Below are positions 35,941 to 49,206 of a stretch of 64,000 bases of DNA, in pieces. Within the stretch, counting starts at the first letter, position 1. Each line of letters starts with the position of its first letter. The notes beneath the pieces are model-generated. The model ran no database searches. It was not told the origin of the DNA and worked only from the letters and a program-made list of their open reading frames with translations. A program made the translations under genes and the position numbers. Where the stretch lies: contig JAGTXK010000072.1 in assembly GCA_019096195.1 (NCBI GenBank), forward strand, positions 62,001-126,000, read 5' to 3'. Origin of the DNA: Boletus sp. NGJ (Eukaryota; Basidiomycota; Agaricomycetes; Boletales; Boletaceae).

Positions 35941-38900
35941 AAAGATCTAGGTTATAAATTGCTATGCGACTATCTAGTCCAGCACTCCCACCTCTATTCA
36001 AGGGAATAGAACTGCCTATCAGAGGATAGGCCCTTGCTCTATGCACTGTGCAGAATCAACCTCTTACAGCTCCTAGGAGAAGACCAAAAAGAAGAAGCCA
36101 CCTCAACATGGGCTTCTACTCTAATCTCTGAAATGTCTTCAGGAAGAGGAATCCCAGGATCATCATCTCATTACAACGACCCTCCTTTCTGTGCATTTTC
36201 AGATCCACCCAAACAACCAGATTTTCCAGGTGGTCTCTGCTCTTGAACCGTGACCCCATTGGCAGATTCTATCCCTCTCCCCACATTCCAACCAGTTCCC
36301 ATCAGAGTAGATTCCCCTGATTCACTCTTTTCCAATCGAAGTGGAAGATCTAGTCCAGATCCTAACCTAGGAAATCCCTGGCCAGACGAAGACTCAGATG
36401 ATGACAAAGATATGGTTGAGATTAAAGCTGCCTTGCCTGAGGAGTTCTCTGGTGAGACTAACAATGCCAAGAGATGGCTCATGGCAATGGAAGGGTACTT
36501 CCATCTAAGAGGCACAGAGAAATTCACAGAGGAAGCCAAGAGGCTTATCCTGCTAAACAGAATGTCCAAGGGAAGAGGAAAAGTATTTGCAGAAGCCTGG
36601 TTGACCAGGCTGCTCAACAACACCGTGCCACACACAGACAAGACCTATAATGAAATCAAGAAAGCCTTCACCCTCACCTGCACCCCCCACAACACCAGTA
36701 ACCTAGCCATGGCAGAACTTGGATCCCTCCAACAAAACAAAAGGGATCCAAAGGGATTCAACAAATTCATCTCCCAGTTCTCTCTGCTGGTGGTCTGCTC
36801 CAAGCTGCAAGAATTCTGTTTCATTTTAGAATTCTTCCTTAGGGGGATTGATCCAAACATTGCTTGACAATTAGTCAACAGTGAGATCTTTCAAAAAGCC
36901 AAGAGAATGGAGGAGATCTACAAAGTAGCTGCCAACATCCACAGAGCATGGAAATGGATCAAAGGAATACAGAAAGGACCCTTTGCATCCTTCGGAAGAG
37001 GAAGAGGAAACCACCATGATCCAAACACCATGGACATGGACCAAATCACCCTATCTCCTATTGAACGCACCAAGCAGATGAGAGAGTACAGATGCTTCAT
37101 CTGCAACAACATTGGGTATAGTATCAGGAAACATCCTGGGTACAAGCCAATTAGGAAAGAGGAATATAGGAAATCTCAAGAAACGCACACCTGAGTCATC
37201 ACCACTAGGGAAACGCCACGAGACCCCCTCGACAAATATCTGACAGAGATCTCCAAGAACAATGGAGAAGACAAAGTTCTCGAAATGCTCCAAACAGCCT
37301 TTGACATGGGGCTTGACGAGCAAGGCCTCACTCTGAAACGAGCAGAGGAAGATACTGCAATGGAATGGAAAGAGAATGTCAATGCTCTTGCCCTCAGACC
37401 TGCTATGCAAATCCCCACCATTTCTCCCAATAAAATGTCTTTTTAGATGGAGGAGGTGTACCAACGTCACCCTCCTCCTATACAATTGCCCCTGTATTTA
37501 TGTCTGGATCGAAGAGTAATACTATTTGTATTCCTCTCTCAATCTAGAAACAGGATGGCAAAATTGTTGGAACAAACACCTTAATCAATAGTGGAGCAAC
37601 CAGATGCTTCATTTCTCAACAGGCAGTGGAGAAGATGAGATTACCTACATGGAAGCTGGACACCCTGGTCTGAGCTTGAAATGTCAATGGAACCCAAAAC
37701 CAATTAGGGACCATCAAGGAGAAGACCAACATCATATTGAACTACAGAGGCATACAAGAATGGCGGGATCTCTATGTTCTTAACTGTGGCAAGGACGAAG
37801 TCATCTTAGGACTTCCATGGCTCAGGGCAGTAAATCCTGATATCAACTGGATGGAAGGATAGGTAACAATAGTGCTGTCTTCCTACCAATGGACCCAAGG
37901 AGATCCACTGGGAACCCTGGAACAACAATACCTACTATGGTATCTGAAACACAATGAGAAGGAGTACATACAAGATGGACTCTACAAAACCTTCCATCAT
38001 TGGACACCCTTACAACAGGCCAAGTTTTTCAATGCACATGGGGATGTACTGGAGTTTGTTATCAAGAAAACAACTCTGTCTACTGAAATTGCCCAACAGG
38101 TGCCAAAGTTGAAGATTGCATTACCAGATGTGTTCAAAGAATACGAGGACATCTTCATAGAGAAGACTATCACCAAGCTACCTTCCTCCCGACCTACAAT
38201 CATGCTATCGAGTGAAAGGACTCGTTTCTCCCAAAACGAGCTAAAGCATATCCACTGAACCTGCTAGAACAACAGGCATGCAAGGAATTCATCAGTGAAC
38301 ATCTCAAGACTGGGAAGATATCCCCATCAAAATCTCCCCAAGCTGCCCCTTTCTTTTTTGTACAAAAGAAAGATGGAAAGCTCTGCCCTGCCAAGACTAT
38401 TGATACCTCAATAGTCATACAATCAAAAATGCCTATCCCCTTTCCTTAATTTCTGACTTACTAGATAAGTTAAGGGGGTTGTCAATCTTTACCAAGTTCA
38501 ATGTGCAATGGGGCTATAACAACATGTTGATCAAACCTGAGGATCAATGGAAGGCAGCTTTCCTTGCCCTATTCAGACTCTTCAAACCAAACATGATGTT
38601 CTTTGGAATGTGCAATTCCCCAGCAATGTTCCAGGCCTTTATGGATGATCTCTTTGAAGACTATATTGCCAAGGGATGGTTGGTGATCTACATGAACAAT
38701 CTGTTGATTCATTCTTCAGATCAGGCAACCCACAACAAAAGGACACAGAAGATCCTAGAATGCTTCCGACAGCATGAGATGTACCTCAACCTAGAGAAGT
38801 GCACCTTCTCGGCTGCAGAAGTCAAGTATCTTGGAATGATTGTAGGGAAGGACAGTGTCCAGATGGACCCAGTCAAACTCAACACTATCAAGCAATGGAC

Positions 38901-40999
38901 CTCCCCAGTAAATGTAAAGGACGTCCGATCCTTCATTGAATTCTGCAACTTCTATAGGAAATTCATCCCCTCCTTCTCTGATATTGCATGTCCACTGTTG
39001 GACCTCACAAAACAGAAGACACCATGGTCATGGGGAGCATCCCAAGAAAAGTCATTCAGAACCCTTCAAGCCATATTCACAAAGAAACCTGTCTTTGCCT
39101 TCCCCAATACATTGAAACCCTTCACCCTCATGACTGATGCTTCCCTCACCATGTCAGGAGCAGTACTCATGCAGACCAACGATAATGGAGACATGCAACC
39201 ATGTGGTTATCTCTCCCAGACTTTCTCTCCTGCTGAGAGAAACTATGACATATATGACAGGGAACTATTGGCTGTCATGTGAGGCTTAAAAGAATGGTGG
39301 CAATACCTCCTAGAATTGCCCCACCCTGTGACAGTGTTAACCAATCACAAGAATTTAACATTCTTCAAAGAACCCAGGCAATTATCCCAACAACAAGCAT
39401 AATGGCTTTTGTTCCTTCAAGACTATGACATGGTCTACCATGCCCTATCTTGTTGAGATGAAGTAGATACTTCCAAAGACAATGAGGATGTCCAACTCCT
39501 TCCTTCTGAAGCCTTTGATCATCAAATACAAATGGTCAACCTAGCACTAGCTGAGAAAATTCAGAAGTCCTCCCTATCTGACCCCCTAGTTCTCTCCACC
39601 TTGGAATACATGAAAAAGAAAGAACCCCTCTTTGGGCAATCAAATGTGAAAGATTGGACCTTTGACAATGGCAATCTATATTTCAAGAACCAACTGTATG
39701 TTCCAGGACCAGCCAGACAGGAACTGGTATCCTCCATCCATTCCTCTTTCAAAGAAGGACATGGAGGACATCTTCAAACCACCACCCTCCTGGCCAAAGA
39801 CTATTGGTGGCCTGGACTCACTACATTTGTCTGCAAATATATTGCCAGCTGTTCTACCTATCAAAGTAACAAAGTCCAAACACATCCAATAATTCCCCCA
39901 ATCAACCCATTAGCCTTCAAAGGACGCTGTCTATTCCAGAATCTCTTGATGGATTTAATCACTGACCTACCCCCCACAGGGGGCTTTGATTCAGTCATGG
40001 TCATGGTTGACCATGGTCTTAGTAAGGGGGTAATTCTCGCCCCTTGTACAAAAACAGTAGATGCAGCTGATATAGTCCATCTTTTCTTTGAAAAGGTCTT
40101 TCTACGGTATGGTTTACCTGACAAAATGGTCTCAGATTGTGGTCCACAATTCACATCTGCCTTTGCCTGGGAGCTCACACAACTCTTAAACTACAACATC
40201 GCTCTCTCCACAGCCTATCACCCACAAACAGATGGTGAAATAGAATGGTATAACCAGGAATTAGAAACCTACCTACGGATATTCTGTGACAGACAATCAC
40301 AGAAGTGGTTGGAACTACTATCAATGGCAGAGTTCACCCATAACTCTGCAGCTCACTCAGTCACCGGAAAATCCCTCTTCTTCTTGATCCTTGGATATGA
40401 ACCAAGAACATATCCCTCTATTAGAAAAACTTTTTTACCAGCCTTAGAGGAAAGACTCTCGTTCCTAGAGGAAGCAAGATGAGAAGCAGAAGCAGCTCAC
40501 AAACTTGCACAAATATGAATGAAGGAGAGGGTTCACTCTTGCTTCAAACCTTGGAAACTCGGAGATAAGATATGGCTGGATGCCAAAAACCTAAAGCTCC
40601 AAGTTCCTTCTTGGAAGCTATCCCCAAAATGCACTGGACCATTTGAAATCACTCAAGTGGTATCCTTTGTAGCACTCTGACTCAAGCTACCGAAACAGTG
40701 GAAAATCTATGATGTGTTCCATGCATCCCTACTTTCTCCATATCGGGAAACTACGGAACATGGTCCAAATTTCACTCAACTGCCACCAGAACTTGTTGGA
40801 ACAGAAGAGGAGTATGAAGTGGATAGCATCATAAATCATTGGGAAAAACTGGAAAGAAGGCAATACCTGACCCATTGGAAAGGGTATTCCACAGCAGAAC
40901 GAACTTGGGAACCAGAGGCTAATCTAGGGAACACCAAGACTATACTCTCTGAGTATAAAACCGAACTAAAACTCTGAGGAAGATCCAATGCCCCAGGAT

Positions 41000-42250
41000 A
41001 ACGCCTCTCTATTCATACTCCTAGCCCGTGTATCTGCTGCTCTCACCCAAGCTCACCTTCAGAAACAATACCCTGACCTTGACATCCCCAAACACATTGG
41101 CTAGCATTCTTGCTTTTGTCAAATCAACTCCTGTCCATACCATACCAATTGGTAGATGGCAATTACACCCCTCTTCAAACGCCTTAACCAACTCTCTCCC
41201 CACTGGAATCTCTATGCATCCATACTTGATGACCCTGTCACAATCCAAACACTCCAATCCATCCCTTTCTTCACCTGTGATGATTCCCTCGTCTAACTTG
41301 TCACCCTTTATAGATCCTGCTCCACACTTCTATCCCTTCTCACTGGGACCACTGGGAGCTTGACAAGTTCCCATGTCTTCAATGCCCAGCAGACTGCCAA
41401 AGAAGAAAGGGCCACAGAAAGTGTTGTTGAGATTCATGAACTTATTCTCGACCTCCTCTTCATTGAGGGATTCAACTATTCCCTCACCCTTTTACCCATC
41501 AACACCCGTGATCACCTCCTCCACACCACCCTCCTCTCCCTCTCGGAAGAGGAAAGTCACCTTTTCTTTGCCCCCTCATCAACCACCACACCCTCCTACC
41601 CTGTTCTACCTCGACAAGTCTCTTTCATTGCGCAGGGACCCTTGGAGAACGTCAACGGAGTCAGAAGCATTAACAGAGTTGATAGAAACTCTCCAGAGAC
41701 ACAGAGAGCCCAGTCCTCTGATGACACCATTGTTGCCTCCCCTTCCTCCACAACCTCTGACCCCTCTATTTGAGGAACCTCCACAGTACCAGTCCTTCCA
41801 GTTCCTCCCCAAGCCCTTTTCAGCCAGACCAGGACTCTCCGTCGGCAAGGAGCCCTGGTGTTCTCAGCCAGTCTCCCCTCTCGCTCCAATGCCAGAGGTC
41901 TTTTCCACACACTGGGGGACACTACAATGAGGAGCCCTCCTCCTTTCTCCGTTCCCATTCTTGGGGCCACTGCAGGTGCCTCTCCTACCAACCATTCTGA
42001 CTCAATGGTTGATAATCCCCATCCCATGCCCGGCGCCTGCCTGACTCATCACCATCAAGCTCCCATCTCCAGCCTCTGCTGCTTTGAATGTGGACATCAA
42101 GGTCACCTTCTGCCCTTCTGCCCCCATTACCAATGCCCCTACTGTAGGGTGGTTGCCCCCAACCATCCACAGTATGCTTGCCCAAGAAGGACCTGCACTT
42201 ACTGTGGAGAATGAGGACATGCTTACCAGACCTGTCCCAGTCAGGGAGTC
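41000..42250 (+). other. 3' coding region after the chromodomain, with zinc-knuckle cluster
   Basis: Between the chromodomain end and the right LTR of the chromovirus. Long Pro/Ser-rich open stretches (41360-41930) are followed by a Cys/His cluster at 42075-42245: CFECGHQGHLLPFC, a CCHC-type knuckle, then CPYCRVVAPNHPQYACP and CTYCGE. This is separate from the gag knuckle near 37100. Its role is unknown; an RNA-binding accessory protein is one idea. Broken as read. Confidence 0.6.
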
Positions 42251-42340
42251 TTCGACAACTCATGGGACCTCACCAACTACAAGGAGAATGAGGGAGACAG
42301 AAGTTCTTGAGATGGAACTTCAAGACTATGGAGAGGATAA

Positions 42341-43298
42341 TGTTATGGCTATGGAAGGGGGTACATTTTTTTCTCTTCCTTCGCCCCCTCCTGGGGACTC
42401 TGGAAAGATCTTCTCTTTAACTCCTACAACTTAAGATTCCCCCACAATATCCATGCAAGCATCGCCTCATCCAGAACTCCCCTTCTAGGCAATGCACCAC
42501 CATGGCTGTGACACAGCCTACCCTATTTCATCTTATATGCATTTCACCTCTGATCAGATCATAGACATTGCCTCCTTGGCTGTGTTCTCTCACACACAGC
42601 CCAGTATTCCAAATCCCTCATTTGACTGATGCCTTGATCCCTTATGGTAACATTCAGTCTGCAACTTATGGTTACCATATATGATATGAAGCCTGCCCTA
42701 GATTGGGAAAGCCTATATATATGGGTGCTCGCCCCTCATGTAACTCCAACCTAGATCTACACAACTTCCGTGTAATCTACCAAGCTCTTGGTTCCACTTC
42801 ACTTCAGACGCCTATGCCCACTCTGGAAGTAATCACCATAGTGCTTGTGATCCTGCTTCTCATCACTTCACACTTGTGTGGCATTATCACCAGCTGTTCA
42901 CATGACTAGCCAATGGCAACATCAACATAGACAGGGTTCTGCACAGATAGGACTGCACCACTATCTCCAAGTCCAAGACTCTGCTATTGGCATTACTGTT
43001 TAAGTCCAGGACTCTGCCACTGGCATTATAGTAGCCCTGGGACTCCGCCACTGGCAACCGTATACGATAGATCTACACCTCCACTGGACTGTGCCACCAT
43101 TGTCAAAGTCCGAGACTCCGCCATTGGTCATAGAGAATGCTCCAACCCCCAAGGGAGGCTCTATATAAAGCTAGCTGTTGGTCCCCATACCTAGGAACTC
43201 AGATCTAGGGAGGTATTTTCCCCTCAAGTCCAGCTAGTCCAGTAATCAACCAGGTGGTCAATTACTCAGGAATGTGTCACTTGTTATCCAGCATAACA
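42341..43298 (+). repeat. 3' LTR of the chromovirus
   Basis: Starts TGTTATGG and ends GCATAACA, inverted tips matching those of the solo LTR at 11563-12490. A TATATATAT box lies near 42715. It carries extra tandem copies of a unit around GACTCTGCCACTGGCA (42965-43065) relative to the left LTR. GTGGG follows the right end. Confidence 0.88.
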
Positions 43299-44400
43299 GT
43301 GGGGGTGGAGTATCAAGGGCATGGTATAAAGCAGGGGGAGTAGACAGGGCCTGTTGCATAGACCAACTGTTTTCTGTTGGCGATCTCGGCGAGGATGTTG
43401 GAGGCTTTGACTAGGGCAACCTTTCATTTGTAAACATTGATGGACTCTATCAGGGCAGGCTGATTTCTTTTCACAAACTCCACTATGTCAGAGTGCACTG
43501 CTCACCTCACTAAATCTAGCATCACTCTCCCGTTGTAGCTGATGTTGAATTCAGCTTCTTCTGCATAGTGGTAGAGTTTTGTGAAGTAGTCTTCTACTGT
43601 GTCCTTTCTCTGCTTCAATCCTATAAGCTTTTGTTGTGCTACATACTTTAGATTGGCAGGTTGGAAATTCTTCTTGAGCTTTTTCTCAAAGCTTGCGAAG
43701 GTGAGGATATGGATGGCTCCCTGCACTGTCATTAGATCTCCAAATCTCCCAGCTGGGTTGCTGCTGTGAAGATAGAACAGCATGATCAAGATCTTTTGAT
43801 AGTCTTGTGAGGTTGTCTTGAAATTTGATAAGCATAATTTCATCATCCTCCACCATGAAATGAACTTCTCTTTGTTGCTGTCATAATACTCTGGTTTGGC
43901 TGCCAGAGATTTGCCTAATTTGGGCAATAGCCTGGGAAAACCACATGCTGCTGCTCAGGGGTCTCTCAGAGAAGGGGGAGAAGGGGGAGTCAGTAGAAGG
44001 GGATGGCAAGATGGCAATGGTTGTGGTGGTACTGCCAGAGTCATAAGATTAGGAGGGGGAGGTGGTGGAAGTCCTGCTGCTGATCCTGCTCTCTCATAGA
44101 TTCTCTGCCACACACTGAAGGTGACCAACCATGTTCCAACTGGATCCATTGGTGATACAGGTGCTGGGGGTGTAGCAGGGGGTTTATTGATGTGGTGGGA
44201 ATGAGGCCTGGTGTCATTGACTGATCTAAGAGTCTGAATGGCGAGGCTGCCAGTGGGTCTCTAGGTAAAGAAGCCTCTACAGAGGATTGTTGCATGGGAG
44301 TGGATGATGCAGTGTTGATATCTTTGAGGGCTGCAGCCATGGCTGCAAATGTGGTGCCTCAAGATGGGCCTGGCATTTGTGTAGTGGAGTTAAAGCTCAT
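43299..44400 (-). mobile_element. gag-only fragment of another Ty3/gypsy element
   Basis: Minus-strand ORF 43927-43502 (FISWWRMMKLCLSNFKTTSQ, ILTFASFEKKLKKNFQPANL, DTVEDYFTKLYHYAEEAEF) is a gypsy-type Gag capsid domain. A Ser/Pro-rich N-terminal part lies at 44340-44041. Frame continues to the edge of the chromovirus LTR at 43298, beyond which its pol is not seen. A broken fossil with a few breaks, older than or adjacent to the LTR element. Confidence 0.75.
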
Positions 44401-45870
44401 TGTTGATGTAGGAAGTGGAGGGGTGATGTGAGTATCTCAATGAGTACATTGTTCAGTTGGACATTGTGGATAAGAAGGCCCCAAAGCAGGCAACATAGGA
44501 GATGAGGGCATGAACTGGGTGGATGGGATGTGGTGGGTATAACCCAATGAAGGTTGTGCCAGGAGTGGCTGGCAATGAATGGAAGTGAGGGATGGATGCA
44601 ACTGAGCAGCACTCAGCTGCACACTCAGAATTACATGGAATTGTGGAGGAAGTGGTCCTGTGGAGAGACTCTTGACAAGGATGAAGAGTGTCGAGTGGAA
44701 CCAGAGGATAACTCCCTTACTATGGGGAGGGGTGCATGGGGAAAAGTCAAGGTAAATTCCCATATTGCACTGGCATGACATTGCAGGTAATCATGCAAAC
44801 CTGTCCTCTGTAGCATCAAGAGGAGTATGGACCACTAGGCACTCAGCAGACGATGGGAGCTAGTGCTATATGCCTGGCAGCAACATTATTCTTATTTATG
44901 ATGCTGGACAAGCATATAATGTGATGGCTTCAACAAGGGTCTACTCGAGTATGTCACATACACCAACAGATTTCTCTTATGTCTGAGATCTGGCAGTATG
45001 GTGTTGGCAATGAAGGGTTGTGAGAATGGAAGGTGGATAGAACATGATGGGTAGGAAAGTGAAACCAAAAGGCCTCCAAACTCCTTATCTTCTCCACTAG
45101 TTGTAGCTTATGTCCAATGCTTGCAACCACCTCAAAAGGCTGGGTTTATGTGTAATGCTAATTGAACATCCTTGGATCCTCAACCCTCAGAGTCTACAAC
45201 TGTTCTAGCAGATGAATATGAGGAGAGGGGAGTAGAGAAAAGGGTACAAGCACGTCATTAAGGACAACAGCAAGGCTTTGGTGATAGGGGAAGGTAGTCA
45301 GGGGGTGAAGGGCCCAGTGACCAAGGGAATTCTTGGAATTTGAAAGGAGAAAGCTGCAATCCTTAGGGTCATTCAAAAGTGATATCTGGAGAATATAACA
45401 ACAATTCCAAGAATGCATATCTACAAACAGAGTACACTACTATTTATACTTACAGGATGTGAGCACAGACCAGCCTTTTAGGACCAGTATGGAATGTGCT
45501 GGAATGGTGATGTAATGTTCTAGGGTATTCTATGATGTAGGGACAATGTCATAGGTCTAGACATGAGGTCAAGGTCTGGGTGTTAGCTAAGGTGTAAGCA
45601 TTTATGGGAGCATTTGTTTAGCTAAGTGGTATAAGTATATATGAAGATGGGGAAAAATGTTTCAACAGTTCACCAAGTGCCAAATCAATGGAGACAGCCA
45701 AGGCAACATGTCTGGACATCCCCATCAGACCATTACTATATTGCCAAGTCTTCCTGGATGTCGAACAATCTAATTGCCTGACTTGTGAAGTGACAAGAAG
45801 ATACAGCATTTGATGTGAGTTCTTCTGGTGTTATATCCAAGTATATCAGAGTGATCAGAATTAGAATTTT
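44401..45870. other. CpG-poor stretch, no gene; possible LTR-like promoter
   Basis: Short frames only. A TATATATG box near 45638 preceded by GTAAGCATTTATGGG-like words resembles the start region of the LTRs in this window, but I can see neither ends nor target duplication. Treat as a weak guess. Confidence 0.3.
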
Positions 45871-46891
45871 TTGGTTTGCCTCCAGGTTCATGTACTTGCA
45901 CACTTTCTTGATCTAGAGTACAATGGGGATGAACACAACTTTTCAGATAAAGACCAGATTTGTATTAATATCAAGGACAATCATATCTACTTCCACTCCA
46001 CTCTATCTGTCAACTACACCACCTACAATCTACAACATGAGCAAGACTGCATCAATCTGCTTAGTTGTTCAGACATTACTGTATGGTGCTATCTCATGAG
46101 GACGAGAAGAGTCATCCATATTGGTATGCCCATGTCATTCACATCTTCCATGTTCTTGTTCAGGTATGGGAGAACATTTACTCACCCTTCTTACAACCAA
46201 CCCAAATGAATGTTCTATTCATTCAGTGGTTTGAATGCAATGTGATTTATCCATCAGGCTGGAGAGAGAAGTGACTGTATTGCCTTCTTTAAACATGATA
46301 ATGCACTTGAAGCATTCGGTTTCATCAATCCTGATAGTGTTGTCTGAGGGGTACATCTTATGCCTGCATTTGCATGACTCAATAGATGAACTACTCAGTC
46401 CTTCAAAGGCTTGTTGCAAACAGGATGGTGCATGAGATGAATGTGATTGGAACTACTACTATGTTAACATGTGAGTATCTCTATTGATGTGACTGGTTCA
46501 CAACTGATTTTAATTGTGCAGGTTTGTGGACTGTGATATGTTTATGTGCTTACAAGGTGGTGGAATCGGCCACAAGGCCACTTGGGATTGGAATAAATTT
46601 ATGAAAGGTGATATCAGAGCAGAAGGGGTACTAAATGATGACTGTGATGCAGTGACACCCAGATCAGATGATGACGAGGGAGATGTGAATGACAGAGAGG
46701 TCATGGGGGAAGAAGGAGAATGGGATGATGATGAACAGTTAGAGTGGGAAAAGATAATGGAAAGGGATGATGATGAAAACAACATTGCATGGGAGGGTGA
46801 CATTGATGACCATGATGATGAGAATCCTCATGAATATGACGAACTGGAGAATGACAATGTTTATGATTGTGAAGGGTACAGTGCACTCTAA
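45871..46891 (+). pseudogene. Plavaka-like (CACTA/EnSpm-type) transposon ORF tail
   Basis: Blocks HPYWYAHVIHIFHVLVQVW (46095-46160), QMNVLFIQWFECN (46200-46240) and FVDCDMFMCLQGGGIGHKAT (46510-46580) match the conserved C-terminal half of a protein repeated in agaricomycete Plavaka-type DNA transposons, where the pattern is HPYWYAR...FHV, F(L/V)xVRWFGRD and FVDRDMFMRFRGGGIGHK. The tail to 46891 is very acidic (Asp/Glu rows), also typical. Several frameshifts and stops separate the blocks, and an intron is likely before 46520. The transposase-bearing part is not seen to the left. Family naming is from memory of the motif. Confidence 0.6.
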
Positions 46892-47630
46892 ACAATGTTG
46901 CACAAGAATTAGATCAATCTAGTACATGCATAGCACAAGTTACTTATCTATCAAATGCATCCAGGCATTTCAAGTCATGATAACAGTCAAAAAACAAGGC
47001 AAAGGAAGAATTAGAACATGTAGATGAAAAATGTTCCTGACTAAGCCATACTCACAGGATCAGAAGACCCAAGCCTGTAGATTCATGGGACATAATATAT
47101 GCATATCCATAATTTCTATAAGATACAGTACAGGCAAATAATGATTGAACATGCCAGAGGCCATTCAATTGGGAGGTGATGGACTTGTGTTGAGGAAACA
47201 TATGATGTTATTTTGAATGCTTAGGTGAGGTGGCATATATACACTGTGTTTTGGCATGTTAGGTTTCTGCCATTTTTATGATGGCCTGCCAATGTTATTT
47301 CAAGGATGTGTGCCAAGTGTTATAAAAGGTTACAGGATGATCTCTCTGTCTTTCATGCTGTATTGACAATTCATGGCTCCATCATTCACACCATTGTCTC
47401 AAGTTCAACCATCACACTGACCCTCTAGTTGCCTGTGCAGCTCTGGCTATTTTAGCCAAGTTAGCTCTCCTCTCTCATGGTGAGGATACCCAACCACTAC
47501 CCTTCAAGTGTTCTCTGTCAATTATCCCCAGAGCGATTGGGCTAGGAGTCACCATAGTCAAGTCAGTATCATCCCCATGGTCCACATTCAATCTTATTTT
47601 TTTTTGCTGACAGCTTGAAATCGATTACAG
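46892..47630. other. AT-rich spacer, no gene seen
   Basis: No coding signal that survives both strands; CpG is almost absent. Confidence 0.4.
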
Positions 47631-47634
47631 TTGA

Positions 47635-47772
47635 TATGCTCATAATGCATATGATAGTAATGCATATCTGTCATATTGCATTGCTTTTTGGAGGGTCCCA
47701 TGTTGGACCCAGCCAAAATGAGTGAGTTAATGCATATTGCATAATGCATTGAATACATATGCATTATGATGG
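47635..47772. repeat. Small imperfect foldback (MITE-like)
   Basis: Two AT-rich arms with words CATAATGCATATG and ATGCATAT on the left and their complements on the right meet at GGGTCCCATGTTGGACCC. Total about 140 bp. No target-site duplication found. Confidence 0.45.
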
Positions 47773-48479
47773 AACTACCAGGGTGGACAAACATTAACTT
47801 ACCCTCATCATTCCAATCAACAACTCCACATGCTGACTCTTTTGTGTGGAAGATTATCCACAAATTTGCAACAACAGATCTCTCACTATCAAATGCTGAA
47901 ATTCACCTTCAAGCTCATCTTGGTGGCCATTTCATTGATGTGGACTGGTGACCAGTCCTTTGGGCTGTTATGAATGCCAAGTGGGATGCTCAGGCTACTT
48001 TAACAGCCATTAAACCTCTCAAGAAAGCAGCCATACACTAATCAGGACTCAAAATCTGAATTCTACTCTACTTGAAGGACTTTCAACTGAAAATAGTAGA
48101 GGATGAACTCATCTAATCCATCAAAGACCTTAAAGCATGAAACTGCATCTTCAACATTCTACCAGCTGTGGATGATGTGCTGGATCTTCCTGAAGAGGTC
48201 AAGAAAATTATTACCCCACATAGATGGTACCAGCCTTAGTTCAACTCATCCTGTATGTGGCAACATGGTTCATATGGTCGGCCAGTACCATCCACATGTA
48301 GTATATGATCTACCCAAACTGCTACTAATTGCTCATAAGGGGGTACTACTTGGACCAAGTCTGCTGGACCCATATATACATTTCCTTGGCTGCACGTCAG
48401 GTGGTCCCAGATCTACAACTATTTGTACATGTCAGGGGAACCAGTTGTGCAACTCTTTTTAACTGAATGGTCTAGGTAC
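47773..48479. other. Unassigned short frames
   Basis: Frames at 47766-47951 and 48103-48462 have a coding look in places (LDLPEEVKKIITPHRWYQP in another frame near 48190) but match nothing I know. Probably repeat-derived. Confidence 0.3.
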
Positions 48480-49206
48480 TTCCTTTGACGACACTGCCTT
48501 CTAAGGCGGTGAATGGCCATCTGCAAAACCCCAGATCTCTCTAATGGCTATCCTCTCCATCCTATGTCCCCTTCATTTCCCCTTTTACTCTTAACCTATG
48601 CTTCATATCAGACACTGCCTCCTTGGCTATGCTCTCTCATACATAGCCTATGTTCCATCACTCCCAGCCTCATTTCCAATTCAGTTCTCCTTCCTATTTA
48701 TGGTAACTCCACTTATGCCTGCCCTAAAGGGGCAAGCCCTATATATAGTTAGTCAATTCCCCTGTATCTCCCAACCTTGATCTACACCATACATATCCCA
48801 TGTAATCTACCCAACTCTTGGTTCCCCCTTACTTCAGACGTCTGCACCCACTCTGGAAGTAATCACCCTAGTGCTTGTGATACTCCTAGTATTCACATCG
48901 CACTTGTGCAGTATTCTCACTATCCCCTCGCACGCTTAACCAGCGGCAACACCAACGCAGATAGGTTCTGCACTGCAGAGCATTAGCCTGCAGACGATAG
49001 GACTGTGCCACTATCATCAAAGTCCAAGACTCCACCATTGGTCATAGAGACTCTAACCCCAAGGGAGACTCTACGGAAAGCTAGCTGTCAGTCCCCATAC
49101 CTAGGGAACTCAGGCCTAGGGAGCCATTTGCTCAAGTCCAGCTAGTCTGGTAATCCACTAGGAGGTCGATTACTAGGGAACATGTCACCAAGTTACCCGG
49201 CATAAC
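48480..49206 (+). repeat. Diverged solo LTR of the chromovirus family
   Basis: Aligns with 42487-43298 and 11700-12490: the GCCTCCTTGGCT block at 48618, a TATATATAG box near 48740, ACTCTGGAAGTAATCACC near 48850, the AAAGCTAGCTGTC block near 49077, and the end GGCATAACA at 49206. The left edge is not sharp. A pogo/Tigger-like tail begins right after it. Confidence 0.75.

Larger units (their letters stand above)
35223..43298 (+). mobile_element. Ty3/gypsy chromovirus LTR retrotransposon
   Basis: Plus-strand element with LTR sequences at 35223-35940 and 42341-43298. Parts in order: gag (36250-36870) and CCHC knuckle near 37100; protease around 37560-37860; reverse transcriptase and RNase H (about 38340-39480); integrase with H2C2-type finger and core (39530-40480, including SDCGPQFTSAF and AYHPQTDGE); chromodomain (40714-40977, with YLTHWKGYSTAERTWEPEAN); and a further 3' coding region (41000-42250). 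It is broken, about ten breaks, but its layout is whole. The two LTRs differ by roughly 10-12 percent by eye, mostly transitions, so the insertion is not recent. It keeps more CpG than the neighbouring repeats and is younger than the minus-strand gypsy fossil at 2.9-10.6 kb. Confidence 0.93.

Noticed and set aside
41596-42027. Minus-strand ORF opposite the chromovirus 3' region
   Set aside because: Shadow of the Pro/Ser-rich plus-strand sequence.
46701-46895. His-rich minus-strand ORF
   Set aside because: Mirror of the Asp/Glu-rich tail of the Plavaka-like ORF (GAT read as ATC/CAT).
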